A stretch of DNA of 64,000 nt from Viridibacillus sp050278625 (GTDB taxonomy: Bacteria > Bacillota > Bacilli > Bacillales_A > Planococcaceae), in NCBI RefSeq assembly GCF_050278625.1, contig NZ_JBNNTI010000017.1:1-64000 (forward strand), given 5' to 3'. Positions 16,099 to 23,855 of the stretch are shown here, piece after piece. The notes under the pieces are model-generated. The model did no database searches, was not told where the DNA came from, and saw nothing but the letters and a program-made list of their open reading frames with translations. Made by a program: the position numbers and the translations under genes. Position 1 is the stretch's first letter. Each line of letters begins with the position of its first letter.

Positions 16099-17079
16099 AT
16101 GGCTAAATACAGACAAGTACACACAACATTCTGGGATGATTCATTTGTTCTAGACCTAACACCAGAAGAAAAATACTTCTATTTGTACCTAATGACCAAT
16201 GGAAAAACAACTCAATGTGGCATCTACGAATTGCCGTACCGAGTGATTGAAATGCATTCAGGTTACAACCGAGAAACAGTAGAAAAATTACTACAACGAT
16301 TCGTAGACTACGGAAAAATTTCTTATCACGTACCAACAAAAGAAATCATGATAAATAATTGGGCTCGATACAACTTTATTAATTCACCAAAGGTTAAAAA
16401 GTGTATCGAAAAAGAGTTGCTTGAGGTAAAACATAAACCATTTGTGAATGAATATCTTACCTCTTTAGAACAGTACGGATACCGTATCGATACCGTATCA
16501 ATACAGTTAAATGACAACTCTGAATCAAAAGTATTAGAACCTAGTAATACCAATGGTTCGATACCGTATCAATACCCTATGGATAGTCCATGCATAGACC
16601 TGGGGGAAGAAGAAGAAAAAGAAGAAGAAAAAGAAGAAGAAAAAGAAGAAGAACAAGAAGAAGAAAGAGAAGAAGAACAACAACAACAACAACAACAAGA
16701 AAGAGAACCGTCAATCGGCAAGTTGACAGATTATCATTTCTCTAAAATCATTAATCTATTTCAAAACAATATTGCTCCAATCACTCAATTTAAATCAGAA
16801 GAGCTTGGCATGATCTATGACCAACATCCAGCTGATTTAGCAGTCGAAGCAATGAAAGAAACTATCAGAACTGAAAAGGTTACAAAACCTATCAAATACT
16901 TTGAAGGCATCTTAAATTCTTGGAAACGTGCAAATATCAAAACGATACATGATTTAGAAACACATCGAAAACGAGGTGAAAACAATGGAGCCAATCGGAA
17001 AACATCTGGAGGGTTACATGAACAGCAATCCAGAATTCAAGAAGAGAATGAACGACGTAAGAAAATCGCTGGCATCTAA
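16099..17079 (+). CDS. DnaD-like replication initiator (replisome organizer)
   Basis: 326 residues. A winged-helix N-terminal domain (about 1-95: FWDDSFVLDLTPEEKYFYLY) is followed by a linker and a DnaD-like C-terminal helical domain (about 208-290). Between them lies an extreme Glu/Lys/Gln tract (residues about 170-195), encoded by GAAGAA and CAACAA repeats prone to slippage. Iteron-like palindromes sit in the gene at 16478-16570, consistent with phage initiators whose origin lies inside their own gene. It overlaps the helicase loader by 95 bases. Confidence 0.85.
   Translation: MAKYRQVHTTFWDDSFVLDLTPEEKYFYLYLMTNGKTTQCGIYELPYRVIEMHSGYNRETVEKLLQRFVDYGKISYHVPTKEIMINNWARYNFINSPKVKKCIEKELLEVKHKPFVNEYLTSLEQYGYRIDTVSIQLNDNSESKVLEPSNTNGSIPYQYPMDSPCIDLGEEEEKEEEKEEEKEEEQEEEREEEQQQQQQQEREPSIGKLTDYHFSKIINLFQNNIAPITQFKSEELGMIYDQHPADLAVEAMKETIRTEKVTKPIKYFEGILNSWKRANIKTIHDLETHRKRGENNGANRKTSGGLHEQQSRIQEENERRKKIAGI
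16478..16570. other. Candidate phage replication origin (iterons)
   Basis: The 11-bp palindrome GATACCGTATC occurs three times: 16478-16488, 16489-16499 (directly abutting) and 16560-16570, each of the last two followed by AATAC. An AT/purine-rich GAAGAA stretch follows. Iterons inside an initiator gene are typical of lambdoid and TP901-1-like origins. Confidence 0.55.
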
Positions 17080-17899
17080 TCCTATTGAAATTCTTACAAT
17101 ACCGTCTGATAAATGCCCTCACTTTAAATGTGATGGTACAGGCTGGATTCAAATTAAAGATTGGTCTAAGCGACACACAAGATTAGAACAAGATGAATGG
17201 CGAGAAAAATGCCAATGTTACGAACAACGTATGCGACAAATTGAAATAAATAAAAAGCTAAAGTTAGCAGGAATACCAAAAATATTTCAAGGACTATCGC
17301 TCAACTCCTTTGACCTAGATGCCTATAAGCAAAAGGACAGTAAAGATACAGCTCGTTTAGCTAAAAAAGCTGCAGGTAATTATGTGGTTAATTATAAGCA
17401 GATGGCTGAAATCGGAAAAGGCATGTATTTCTACAGTGATATTAAAGGCTCAGGCAAAACGAGACTAGTATCTAGTTTAGCTAACGCCTTGGTTAAAGAA
17501 CATGGTATCAGCGTTGCATTTGTAAAGGCTCAAAACTTATTTAAAGAGATTCAGAAAACATTCAATAAAAAATCAGAGGTATCGGAACTAGAAGTTACTG
17601 CAGCATTCAAAGATGTTGATGTATTGATTATTGATGATATCGCTGTAGAAAAGCCAAGTGATTTTGCAGAGCGTACACTATTCGATATTATCGATTATCG
17701 ACTTGAACAGAAAAAACCAGTGTTACTTACGTCAAATCGAACGATAGATGAACTTGATGAATTATATCCAGGTGAACGTGTTAGTAGCCGCATACGCAAG
17801 ATGTGTTATGAAATTTTCATACCTGAAGAGTCAGTTCGAGATTTAGAAAGCAAACAGGAAAACGCAGATATTGAAAAGATATTGTTCGGAGGCAACTAA
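16985..17899 (+). CDS. DnaC-like helicase loader ATPase
   Basis: 304 residues. N-terminal zinc-binding cysteines (CPHFKCDGTGW and CQC), then an AAA+ core with Walker A SDIKGSGKTRL (about residue 158), Walker B VLIIDDIAVEK (about 213) and sensor text LLTSNRT. Loads the replicative helicase with the DnaD-like initiator encoded just upstream. ATG 16985 lies after GAGGTG; a GTG nine bases earlier is less likely. It starts inside the initiator gene in another frame. Confidence 0.88.
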   Translation: MEPIGKHLEGYMNSNPEFKKRMNDVRKSLASNPIEILTIPSDKCPHFKCDGTGWIQIKDWSKRHTRLEQDEWREKCQCYEQRMRQIEINKKLKLAGIPKIFQGLSLNSFDLDAYKQKDSKDTARLAKKAAGNYVVNYKQMAEIGKGMYFYSDIKGSGKTRLVSSLANALVKEHGISVAFVKAQNLFKEIQKTFNKKSEVSELEVTAAFKDVDVLIIDDIAVEKPSDFAERTLFDIIDYRLEQKKPVLLTSNRTIDELDELYPGERVSSRIRKMCYEIFIPEESVRDLESKQENADIEKILFGGN

Positions 17900-18028
17900 A
17901 TGCTTGAACAACTACAAACAGAGTACTCACAGCTGGCGGTGGAGTTGCAGCAGTTGCGGAATGAAGTATTAATCACATTGGAGGGATTAAGTAATGAAAA
18001 GAAAACTGACGTTAAAAGTGACTGTTGA
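17900..18028 (+). CDS. 42-residue coiled-coil peptide
   Basis: ATG 17900 follows the previous stop directly, with GGAGG seven bases upstream. The product (MLEQLQTEYSQLAVELQQLR...) is a heptad-like coiled coil. It overlaps the next gene by 35 bases in another frame. Function unknown. Confidence 0.5.
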   Translation: MLEQLQTEYSQLAVELQQLRNEVLITLEGLSNEKKTDVKSDC

Positions 18029-18188
18029 ATTTGAAATGCAACAACATAATTTTGAAAACGAATTGTTCCACTGGGGCGGTAATTACGATGACTTAAACGA
18101 CTTCGAAAAGTTAAAAGTTCTCGAAGATGCATCTTGGGGAATTACAGAAACAAAAGAAATCACAAGTGATGAGGTGATTGGGAAATGA
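17994..18188 (+). CDS. Small phage protein, unknown
   Basis: 64 residues, beta-strand then acidic helix, no recognised family. ATG 17994 follows GGAGG. Overlaps the next start by four bases, so translation is coupled. Confidence 0.55.
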   Translation: MKRKLTLKVTVEFEMQQHNFENELFHWGGNYDDLNDFEKLKVLEDASWGITETKEITSDEVIGK

Positions 18189-18382
18189 GCGAACAAATGA
18201 GTCGTAATGACTTTCATGAGTTCTTGCCTAAAAGTTTGGGGACTCAAATGATTGTATCTGGATTAACTACGCTAGTTGAAGATGAAAGATTTGATCCTCG
18301 CCAAGCGCTACAAATACTAGAAATTGCAGGGCAAGAATGCTTCTTTGCATTACATGAGATAAAGAAAGAGGTGTCCAAATGA
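18185..18382 (+). CDS. Small helical phage protein, unknown
   Basis: 65 residues, all-helical appearance (DPRQALQILEIAGQECF). Starts with an ATGA overlap. No family recognised. Confidence 0.5.
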   Translation: MSEQMSRNDFHEFLPKSLGTQMIVSGLTTLVEDERFDPRQALQILEIAGQECFFALHEIKKEVSK

Positions 18383-18723
18383 GCGGAAAAGTGAAGGTTA
18401 GTAAAGATGTTGCGGAGAGAATTAACTACGTAAAGGGTTACACGGATGAATGGTCGATTATCGATTACTTAATGAACTCAACTTTAGGTAAGGATGAACA
18501 GGTTCTAGCGGTGAAAGGCTATTTTAATGATTACGAAGTCGAGCAAACGCCAGAAGAGAACTTAGCCCAACAATACAATTATGCGCTTAACGAATGGGAA
18601 GGAGAAAGAAGAAGGCCGTTAAACATATCAGAAAAAGGTGTGTACAAAGATGGTTATATTGAGGGCATCCGTGATGCATTGTCAATTTTAAAAATAAAAA
18701 TCCAAGGGGTGAACAGATTATGA
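18379..18723 (+). CDS. Phage protein, DUF1642-like appearance
   Basis: 114 residues. A central low-hydrophobicity helix and the ending KGVYKDGYIEGIRDALSI recall small early-region proteins of Gram-positive phages (DUF1642 type, low confidence). Coupled to neighbours by four-base overlaps on both sides. Confidence 0.5.
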   Translation: MSGKVKVSKDVAERINYVKGYTDEWSIIDYLMNSTLGKDEQVLAVKGYFNDYEVEQTPEENLAQQYNYALNEWEGERRRPLNISEKGVYKDGYIEGIRDALSILKIKIQGVNRL

Positions 18724-18929
18724 AACCAACATACATCGGATTTGACGGACAAACACCATACAGCGTTATCGGGTGGTTTGTAGATGGTGTGATAAAGCGT
18801 AAAACGTTTACCTACAACGTAGACGAGCATCAAGACATATTAGCTATGTATCATAACAAAATAGGTTTATACGGCAAGTGTGACGGTTATACGGTGCAAT
18901 ATTCAGAAGTGAAGGAGCGTGTGGCGTGA
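18720..18929 (+). CDS. Small phage protein, unknown
   Basis: 69 residues, mostly beta (YIGFDGQTPYSVIGWFVDGV). ATGA overlap with the preceding gene. No family recognised. Confidence 0.5.
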   Translation: MKPTYIGFDGQTPYSVIGWFVDGVIKRKTFTYNVDEHQDILAMYHNKIGLYGKCDGYTVQYSEVKERVA

Positions 18930-19375
18930 TGGGAGAGCGATCAAAAAAGCAATTGAATAAATATCAGCTCATCGATATGGGACATGCTTTAAGAAATGGA
19001 AATAGATTTTATACAGAAGCCAATAATCAAAACTGGAACGACTTAGTTAAAGAAGGTTTTGCTACTAAGCATCCAGGGTGGGAAGAGAATATGGCTTATT
19101 TCCGAGTAACAGAAGATGGTAAAAAGGCAATGAATTTGTCAGATCATCAAATTGGAAAGCTTATACACGCATTTGGTTTAGATTACTCTAAAAAGCCATA
19201 CAGAAATTATTATTTCAGTGGGAAGAATATCGATGATGAATGGGAAGATTTATGTTCTAAAGGATACGCAGATAAAGACATTCAGGAAGATGGTATCTAT
19301 TATTCAGGCACTTTAAAGGGTCTTAGAAAAGTATTTAGACGAAATATCAGCGCCGAGTATTTTGAAGCAATTTAA
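18926..19375 (+). CDS. Phage protein with two similar halves
   Basis: About 149 residues from GTG 18926 (ATG 18929 is an alternative; AGGAG lies upstream). Residues about 9-65 and 78-140 look like diverged repeats: both hold a YYFSGK/RFYTEANNQN-like strand, a W-(E/N)DL(V/C) helix and a K(K/G)-rich end. Function unknown. Confidence 0.55.
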   Translation: MMGERSKKQLNKYQLIDMGHALRNGNRFYTEANNQNWNDLVKEGFATKHPGWEENMAYFRVTEDGKKAMNLSDHQIGKLIHAFGLDYSKKPYRNYYFSGKNIDDEWEDLCSKGYADKDIQEDGIYYSGTLKGLRKVFRRNISAEYFEAI

Positions 19376-19411
19376 AGCACATCCCGAACATAAAGCGAAG
19401 GAGGCTAACTG

Positions 19412-19560
19412 ATGACCACAAAACAAATCAAATGCCAAAACATGTACTCTCTGAATTAAGAAAATTGGGAATTATCAAAATTGAAGGTGATCCAATTGAG
19501 TTGCTAGATTACGAGGTTATACGTAGCGCATTGGTGGTTAAGCGTGCGGTGGAAAATTAG
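19412..19560 (+). pseudogene. Small gene split by a frameshift
   Basis: A good AAGGAGG precedes ATG 19412, whose frame stops after 14 codons. A second open frame from ATG 19432 encodes a 42-residue protein (MPKHVLSELRKLGIIKIEG...) but lacks its own ribosome site. Adding one A in the run at 19429-19432 would join them. Either a recent one-base loss or a reinitiating short leader. Confidence 0.45.
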
Positions 19561-19570
19561 GAGGATGAAG

Positions 19571-19765
19571 ATGAAAAGAATATATCGTACCTATGAAGAT
19601 ACGGAAGTATCAGTTTTATCAACCCAAGTAAAATGTCCATATTGCGGTGAAGAATGGCTAGAGGAAGATAAAGACGAATGTGGCAAAACTTATATTTTAA
19701 CTTGCGATGATGAGTTTGATGATGGATGCGGAAAACAATTTGAAATGAGCTTTGATGCTAGTTAA
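19571..19765 (+). CDS. Small zinc-ribbon protein
   Basis: 64 residues. CPYCG, a lone C and CDDE...GCGKQF form a zinc ribbon. ATG 19571 is six bases after AGGAGG; in-frame codons upstream overlap that site. Probably a nucleic-acid or protein adaptor; role unknown. Confidence 0.6.
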   Translation: MKRIYRTYEDTEVSVLSTQVKCPYCGEEWLEEDKDECGKTYILTCDDEFDDGCGKQFEMSFDAS

Positions 19766-19801
19766 TCGGAAGTGAGAGCGAATAACTAAGGAGGCTAACC
19801 A

Positions 19802-20062
19802 ATGAACATGAAAAGAAACGGTATTTTAGTCGATAATCCTGCAGCGAGAGTTAAACGAACGAAAGTGAATCATAGTAAACAACAGTCAGTTAAGAAATAT
19901 ACGCAGTACGTTGAAATGGTATCAAGATACAACGGTGGTGCAACAGTTGTTACTCCAGATATACCGGAATACATCGCACAACTGAAAAGCGAAGGTTATT
20001 ACGTCGCAATGACTTTTCCAGTTCGAGATTGGCAAGAGGAATACCAGGAGCAAATCAGCTAG
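19802..20062 (+). CDS. Small phage protein, unknown
   Basis: 86 residues, basic N-terminus (NPAARVKRTKVNHSKQQS). ATG 19802 after AAGGAGG. The end abuts the SSB ribosome site. No family recognised. Confidence 0.55.
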   Translation: MNMKRNGILVDNPAARVKRTKVNHSKQQSVKKYTQYVEMVSRYNGGATVVTPDIPEYIAQLKSEGYYVAMTFPVRDWQEEYQEQIS

Positions 20063-20073
20063 GGGGAAAACAA

Positions 20074-20565
20074 ATGATAAACAGAGCGATATTAGTTGGA
20101 CGGTTAACAAAGGATCCTGAACTTAGATATAGCCAAAGTGGAGTGGCAGTTGCACGTTTTACATTAGCGGTCAATCGTACTTTCAAAGACGTTGACGGAG
20201 AAAAACAAGCAGACTTCATCAATATCGTTGTTTGGCGTAAACAGGCTGAGAATACAGCGAACTTCTTAAAGAAGGGCAGTCTTGCAGGAATCGAAGGACG
20301 TATTCAAACAGGCTCGTATGAGGGCCAAGACGGCAAACGTATTTACACAACTGAGGTTGTTGCAGATAGCGTTCAGTTTTTAGAGCCTAGAGGGGTACAG
20401 GACAGTTCGAACGGACAAAGTAATACAAATGCTCAATCGCAACAGCAAAATGCACCACAGGGGCAATATGGAACGAATAACCAACAGCAAACACAGGTGA
20501 ATGATGAACCGTTTTCTCAAGCAAATGGACAGATTCAAGTGGATGATTCAGATTTGCCGTTTTAA
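20074..20565 (+). CDS. ssb: Single-stranded DNA-binding protein
   Basis: 163 residues. OB fold at about 1-105 (MINRAILVGRLTKDPELRYS, NRTFKD, FINIVVWRKQAEN), a Gln/Asn-rich linker, and the conserved acidic tip DDSDLPF that recruits partner proteins. ATG 20074 after AGGGGG. Acts with RecT and the replication genes. Confidence 0.95.
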   Translation: MINRAILVGRLTKDPELRYSQSGVAVARFTLAVNRTFKDVDGEKQADFINIVVWRKQAENTANFLKKGSLAGIEGRIQTGSYEGQDGKRIYTTEVVADSVQFLEPRGVQDSSNGQSNTNAQSQQQNAPQGQYGTNNQQQTQVNDEPFSQANGQIQVDDSDLPF

Positions 20566-20582
20566 GGAGGATAAGAAGAATA

Positions 20583-20675
20583 GTGAATGAAACATTTTTA
20601 TTTTTACTAGGGTGGTTTATAGGTGTATTAACAGGATGTTCTTATGTATTTGCGGATAAGGTTAAAAAGCTTTAG
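20583..20675 (+). CDS. 30-residue membrane peptide
   Basis: GTG 20583 lies about ten bases after AAGGAGG. The peptide MNETFLFLLGWFIGVLTGCS... is one hydrophobic helix with a basic end. Function unknown. Confidence 0.4.
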   Translation: MNETFLFLLGWFIGVLTGCSYVFADKVKKL

Positions 20676-20718
20676 TACACATCACGAACATTGAGCGAAA
20701 CAGGAAAGGGGAATGAAG

Positions 20719-20916
20719 ATGGATAGTAAATGTGGAGTTTGCAATTATGAAATACCTTTACACCATGTATCTTGTCATAAATTAGAAGACGATAAAATGT
20801 CAACATTGTATCACGTAGCATGTTCTATTATCGCTAAAGATATTAAGCCTTGCGAGGACTGCGCTTATCATAGATTGGTTTGTGACGAATGTAGAGAAAG
20901 CCCTGTATTAGAATAA
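20719..20916 (+). CDS. Small cysteine-rich zinc-binding protein
   Basis: 65 residues with CGVC, several His, CEDC and CDEC, a probable two-zinc ribbon. ATG 20719 is seven bases after AGGGG; ATG 20713 is too close. Function unknown. Confidence 0.55.
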   Translation: MDSKCGVCNYEIPLHHVSCHKLEDDKMSTLYHVACSIIAKDIKPCEDCAYHRLVCDECRESPVLE

Positions 20917-20955
20917 GACGAATAACGAACATGAAACGAAACAGGAGGACAAACT

Positions 20956-21633
20956 ATGAATCTGAAAAAACTATTTGAGGCTCAGAGAGAGCTCGATGAT
21001 TATATTGAACAGCAACATCCCGTACAACCAGGTGAGGATAGATTGAGTAAAAAGATTCTAGCTCTGTTAGTGGAATTAGGTGAATGCGCTAACGAATGGC
21101 GTGGGTTTAAGTTTTGGAGTAACGACCAGGAGCCGCGTATAGAAAAATATGATACTCCAATTAACGGTGAATATAACGCATTATTCTGTCCGAATTGTAA
21201 TGGTATTTATGATGTTGATCACGAACTGAATGGACAATGTGGAAGATATGTAACGCAACCATTAAAGCGAACAAATCCACTACTCGAAGAATACGTCGAT
21301 TTCCTTCATTTATTTTTGAGTATTGGTTTAGAAGATGCGAAAAGATACGGAGAAAGTTATCCGATATATTTACAGTTTGATACTACTGAGTCAATAAAAT
21401 ACGAAACAGTAACTACACAATTCAATTATTTATTTAATCAAATTGCATATTTTATGGATTGTGTTTGTTTACGAGAAATGGGCACAGAATCGGAAATTGA
21501 AGAACAATACGAACAAATATTCAGAATGTGGGTTGGTTTAGGTGAAATGCTTAGCTTCACAGAAACCCAAATCGAACAAGCCTACTGGGAAAAATACGAG
21601 ATCAATAAGCAACGTCAACAAAACGGTTACTGA
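20956..21633 (+). CDS. Dimeric all-alpha dUTPase with zinc-ribbon-like insertion
   Basis: 225 residues. Hydrolyses dUTP to keep uracil out of phage DNA. Motifs of the dimeric dUTPase family are clear: KILALLVELGECANEWRGFK (about 33-52) and LLEEYVDFLHLFLSIGL (about 108-124). Between them residues about 76-96 form CPNC...GQCGRY, a partial zinc ribbon not usual in the core family. The GGAGG start is strong. Confidence 0.85.
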   Translation: MNLKKLFEAQRELDDYIEQQHPVQPGEDRLSKKILALLVELGECANEWRGFKFWSNDQEPRIEKYDTPINGEYNALFCPNCNGIYDVDHELNGQCGRYVTQPLKRTNPLLEEYVDFLHLFLSIGLEDAKRYGESYPIYLQFDTTESIKYETVTTQFNYLFNQIAYFMDCVCLREMGTESEIEEQYEQIFRMWVGLGEMLSFTETQIEQAYWEKYEINKQRQQNGY

Positions 21634-21644
21634 GGTGAGATGAT

Positions 21645-21785
21645 ATGGAACTAACGCGCGACGAACGTGAAGGAATGATTGATACGCTTGAGGTTTTTGG
21701 AAAGTATCCTCGTGGTGTATACGAAAATTTTTGTGATGAGCGTTTGACAGAGGAATATAACAGAACAGTGGGGGTAGTGGTTTGA
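21645..21785 (+). CDS. 46-residue phage protein, BH0509-like
   Basis: ATG 21645 after GAGGTGAGATG. The product starts MELTRDEREGMIDTLEVFG and recalls the short BH0509-type family of Bacillus phages (by eye). It overlaps the next TTG start by four bases. Confidence 0.45.
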   Translation: MELTRDEREGMIDTLEVFGKYPRGVYENFCDERLTEEYNRTVGVVV

Positions 21786-22204
21786 ACCAAATTACATTTG
21801 AAATTGACGGAGACGTTCAGGCGCAACAAAGACCGAAATTTTCAAGGTTCGGCAAAGGTGTGAGCGTACGTGATCCAAAGGAATCTAAAGACTATAAAAG
21901 TTTTGTTAGATTAGTAGCTTCAGAGTATGCACTAGATGAATTAATAACGGATCCGATTGTTTTGCATATCGATGTCTATCGAAAAATGCCCAAAGCAATA
22001 TTGAATAGCAAAAAGAAGTATCAGCAGGTGCTAGATGGAGTTTTAAGACCAACAACTAAGCCTGACATAGATAATCTAGTTAAGGGCATTAAAGACGGTC
22101 TGAGCAAGGTTATATGGCATGATGACAGCCAAGTGATTGAGTTGGTTGCAAGGAAGTTTTATTCGGATAAACCAAAGGCGGTAGTTACTATCGAATGGGA
22201 GTGA
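21782..22204 (+). CDS. rusA: RusA-like Holliday junction resolvase
   Basis: 140 residues. RusA signature KPDIDNLVKGIKDGL followed by WHDDSQVIEL (about 99-125), giving the metal-binding aspartates. TTG 21782 after GGGGGTAG. Resolves branched DNA after replication or recombination, before packaging. Confidence 0.88.
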   Translation: MNQITFEIDGDVQAQQRPKFSRFGKGVSVRDPKESKDYKSFVRLVASEYALDELITDPIVLHIDVYRKMPKAILNSKKKYQQVLDGVLRPTTKPDIDNLVKGIKDGLSKVIWHDDSQVIELVARKFYSDKPKAVVTIEWE

Positions 22205-22208
22205 TTGA

Positions 22209-22403
22209 ATGGGTAACTGGCATTCTAAACGATGCAGAAAGATTGTCAAAGGTTATACGGAATTTGATCTCAAAAAGAAGATTAAGGACCATGAAACTCG
22301 TGGGTGGAAACAACTCGGTGAAATTAAATCAGAGAACTACAACAGTGGTGCTTATGCAGCATTGATGGAGATGGAAATAGAAAGAAAGGTGAAACACGCA
22401 TGA
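22209..22403 (+). CDS. Small phage protein, unknown
   Basis: 64 residues, basic, helical end. Begins five bases after rusA and overlaps the next start. No family recognised. Confidence 0.5.
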   Translation: MGNWHSKRCRKIVKGYTEFDLKKKIKDHETRGWKQLGEIKSENYNSGAYAALMEMEIERKVKHA

Positions 22404-22636
22404 ATACCACTTCAAACGTGATCACCTTATTAAAAACCATAGTGGAAACTCAAAAGACGGTTCGCACAAACCGTCTTGTCCCATTAATAAAACAACTTAC
22501 TAAATTATACGCACGCCAAAATGAAAAGATTCACTCTCAACAAAAAACAATTGATGATTTAAATAAAAGATATCAACGAGCGCAAACGAAGGCAGATAAA
22601 CGATTAAAACGACTAAATGAACTGGAGGGAAAATGA
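22400..22636 (+). CDS. Basic coiled-coil protein
   Basis: 78 residues, almost wholly helical and basic (QKTIDDLNKRYQRAQTKADK). ATGA overlaps at both ends. Function unknown. Confidence 0.5.
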   Translation: MNTTSNVITLLKTIVETQKTVRTNRLVPLIKQLTKLYARQNEKIHSQQKTIDDLNKRYQRAQTKADKRLKRLNELEGK

Positions 22637-22908
22637 TGGCTAAAGAACCTTATTACATTCTTTTTACGGATGATGAACAGGATGTTAATTTAGATTTTAA
22701 ACTATCCCAAGTGAAGACATTTGATAAGATGTGGCAGGAAGGTCACTCCGTAGCAACAATAGCCTTTAAAATCAAAAGAAAGAAAGTAGAAATAGCTTTG
22801 TTGGCAATGGATAGAGAATTGTTAGGTGCTATCAAACCACGTACTGGAGGCTTGAACGGGACTATACCGTTTGTGAACCCAAATACTAAAATAGTTGTGG
22901 GGGCATGA
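22636..22908 (+). CDS. Small helix-turn-helix-like protein
   Basis: 90 residues. TFDKMWQEGHSVATIAFKIK then KVEIALLAMDRE resembles a sigma or Hin-type helix-turn-helix. ATG 22636 is better spaced from GGAGG than ATG 22633. Possibly a regulator. Confidence 0.5.
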   Translation: MAKEPYYILFTDDEQDVNLDFKLSQVKTFDKMWQEGHSVATIAFKIKRKKVEIALLAMDRELLGAIKPRTGGLNGTIPFVNPNTKIVVGA

Positions 22909-22911
22909 CTT

Positions 22912-23109
22912 TTGAGATTAAGAGAATTAGAAATTGATAGCGAAAACAACCTTATTCTTGATATAATGGAAATACCTAAAAGTTGTGTGATAGTAGTTTG
23001 TGAAGGAAAAGCAAAGCTTGCTGAATTACCTCCATTCGCTGAAACGAAGATATATACACATCACGGGAGAGTACAACGTGTTAAGTGGGATGAGGGGGAG
23101 ACGTTTTGA
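22912..23109 (+). CDS. Small beta-rich protein, DUF3954-like
   Basis: 65 residues from TTG 22912. VIVVCEGKAKLAELPPFAET resembles DUF3954 phage proteins (by eye). Overlaps the next TTG start by four bases. Confidence 0.5.
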   Translation: MRLRELEIDSENNLILDIMEIPKSCVIVVCEGKAKLAELPPFAETKIYTHHGRVQRVKWDEGETF

Positions 23110-23609
23110 AGATTGACTGGAATGTTGTAGGAAGTATTTCAAGTGCTGTAGCAACATTAGCTGCGTTGGTGAGTATAATTATTACTACAAGATATTCAAG
23201 AAAAGCACAAGATTTAAGCCAATACGATGCACAGCCGTGGTTTCATATGCATTCTGTGAATCATGGAGATTCGAAAGCAATTATACTTAATGATGCTTCA
23301 CCACAAATCAGAATTGAAAAAATTGTTATGTTTTTAAATGGTAGTGAAAAAGAAAAAATCGATTATAAGTATACAAAGAAAAATGACACGTTTATTCCAA
23401 CGGGTAAAAGTTTTGTAATAAACTTACCTTCACTATCAGATTATGTAGGTAAAGATGTCTGTTTTAAGATTTATTTTCACAATTATTACAATGAATCAAT
23501 GATTGCTACATCACCCGATTTCACAATCTTAGAAGGTAATATTACAGGAACAATGTTAGATACTAAAAACAAACTTTATAAACCTTTTAAAAATGAACTA
23601 AATAACTAG
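23106..23609 (+). CDS. Single-pass membrane protein, unknown
   Basis: 167 residues. One N-terminal helix (SSAVATLAALVSIIITT, about 12-28) and a beta-rich exterior or cytosolic domain. TTG 23106 after GGGGGAGACG. Its stop codon abuts the first copy of the repeated hairpin. Could be a lysogeny accessory gene; family unknown. Confidence 0.55.
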   Translation: MKIDWNVVGSISSAVATLAALVSIIITTRYSRKAQDLSQYDAQPWFHMHSVNHGDSKAIILNDASPQIRIEKIVMFLNGSEKEKIDYKYTKKNDTFIPTGKSFVINLPSLSDYVGKDVCFKIYFHNYYNESMIATSPDFTILEGNITGTMLDTKNKLYKPFKNELNN

Positions 23610-23676
23610 TATCAACAGTAATCTGAAGGGACATCATTTGATAACGGTTAAGGCCGAGTCACTTATTGTCCTTTTT
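23608..23676 (+). repeat. Repeated hairpin element, copy 1
   Basis: Shares CATTTGATAACGGTTAA and flanks with 25610-25682 (about 80 percent by eye). Pairing: AAGGGACA/TGTCCTTT, TGAT/GTCA and CGG/CCG, then TTTTT. Rho-independent-terminator-like. Pairing is kept in both copies although stem bases differ. Confidence 0.7.
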
Positions 23677-23855
23677 GTATATAAAAAAATCATGTATATT
23701 TACCTGTGTTGTTATATAATTATAGGTAAAAGTACATGTTCGAATATATTTTTCAGTTTGGAACAAGGTACAATAACTATTTCAGTGTCTGAAGAAGGAG
23801 AACAATATACAACAAGCCAAAATACATAGTGGTAAGTGGGATAAGGGGAAATATT
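23677..23855 (+). promoter_or_regulatory. Leader and probable promoter of the STAS/GHKL/PIN cassette
   Basis: Very AT-rich. TATAAT at 23715-23720 is a consensus -10; the -35 is unclear. A short overlapping frame here has no ribosome site and is not annotated. Confidence 0.4.

Noticed and set aside
23638..23829. 63-codon frame before the STAS-GHKL gene
   Set aside because: It starts inside the hairpin element, has no ribosome site and covers the promoter region.
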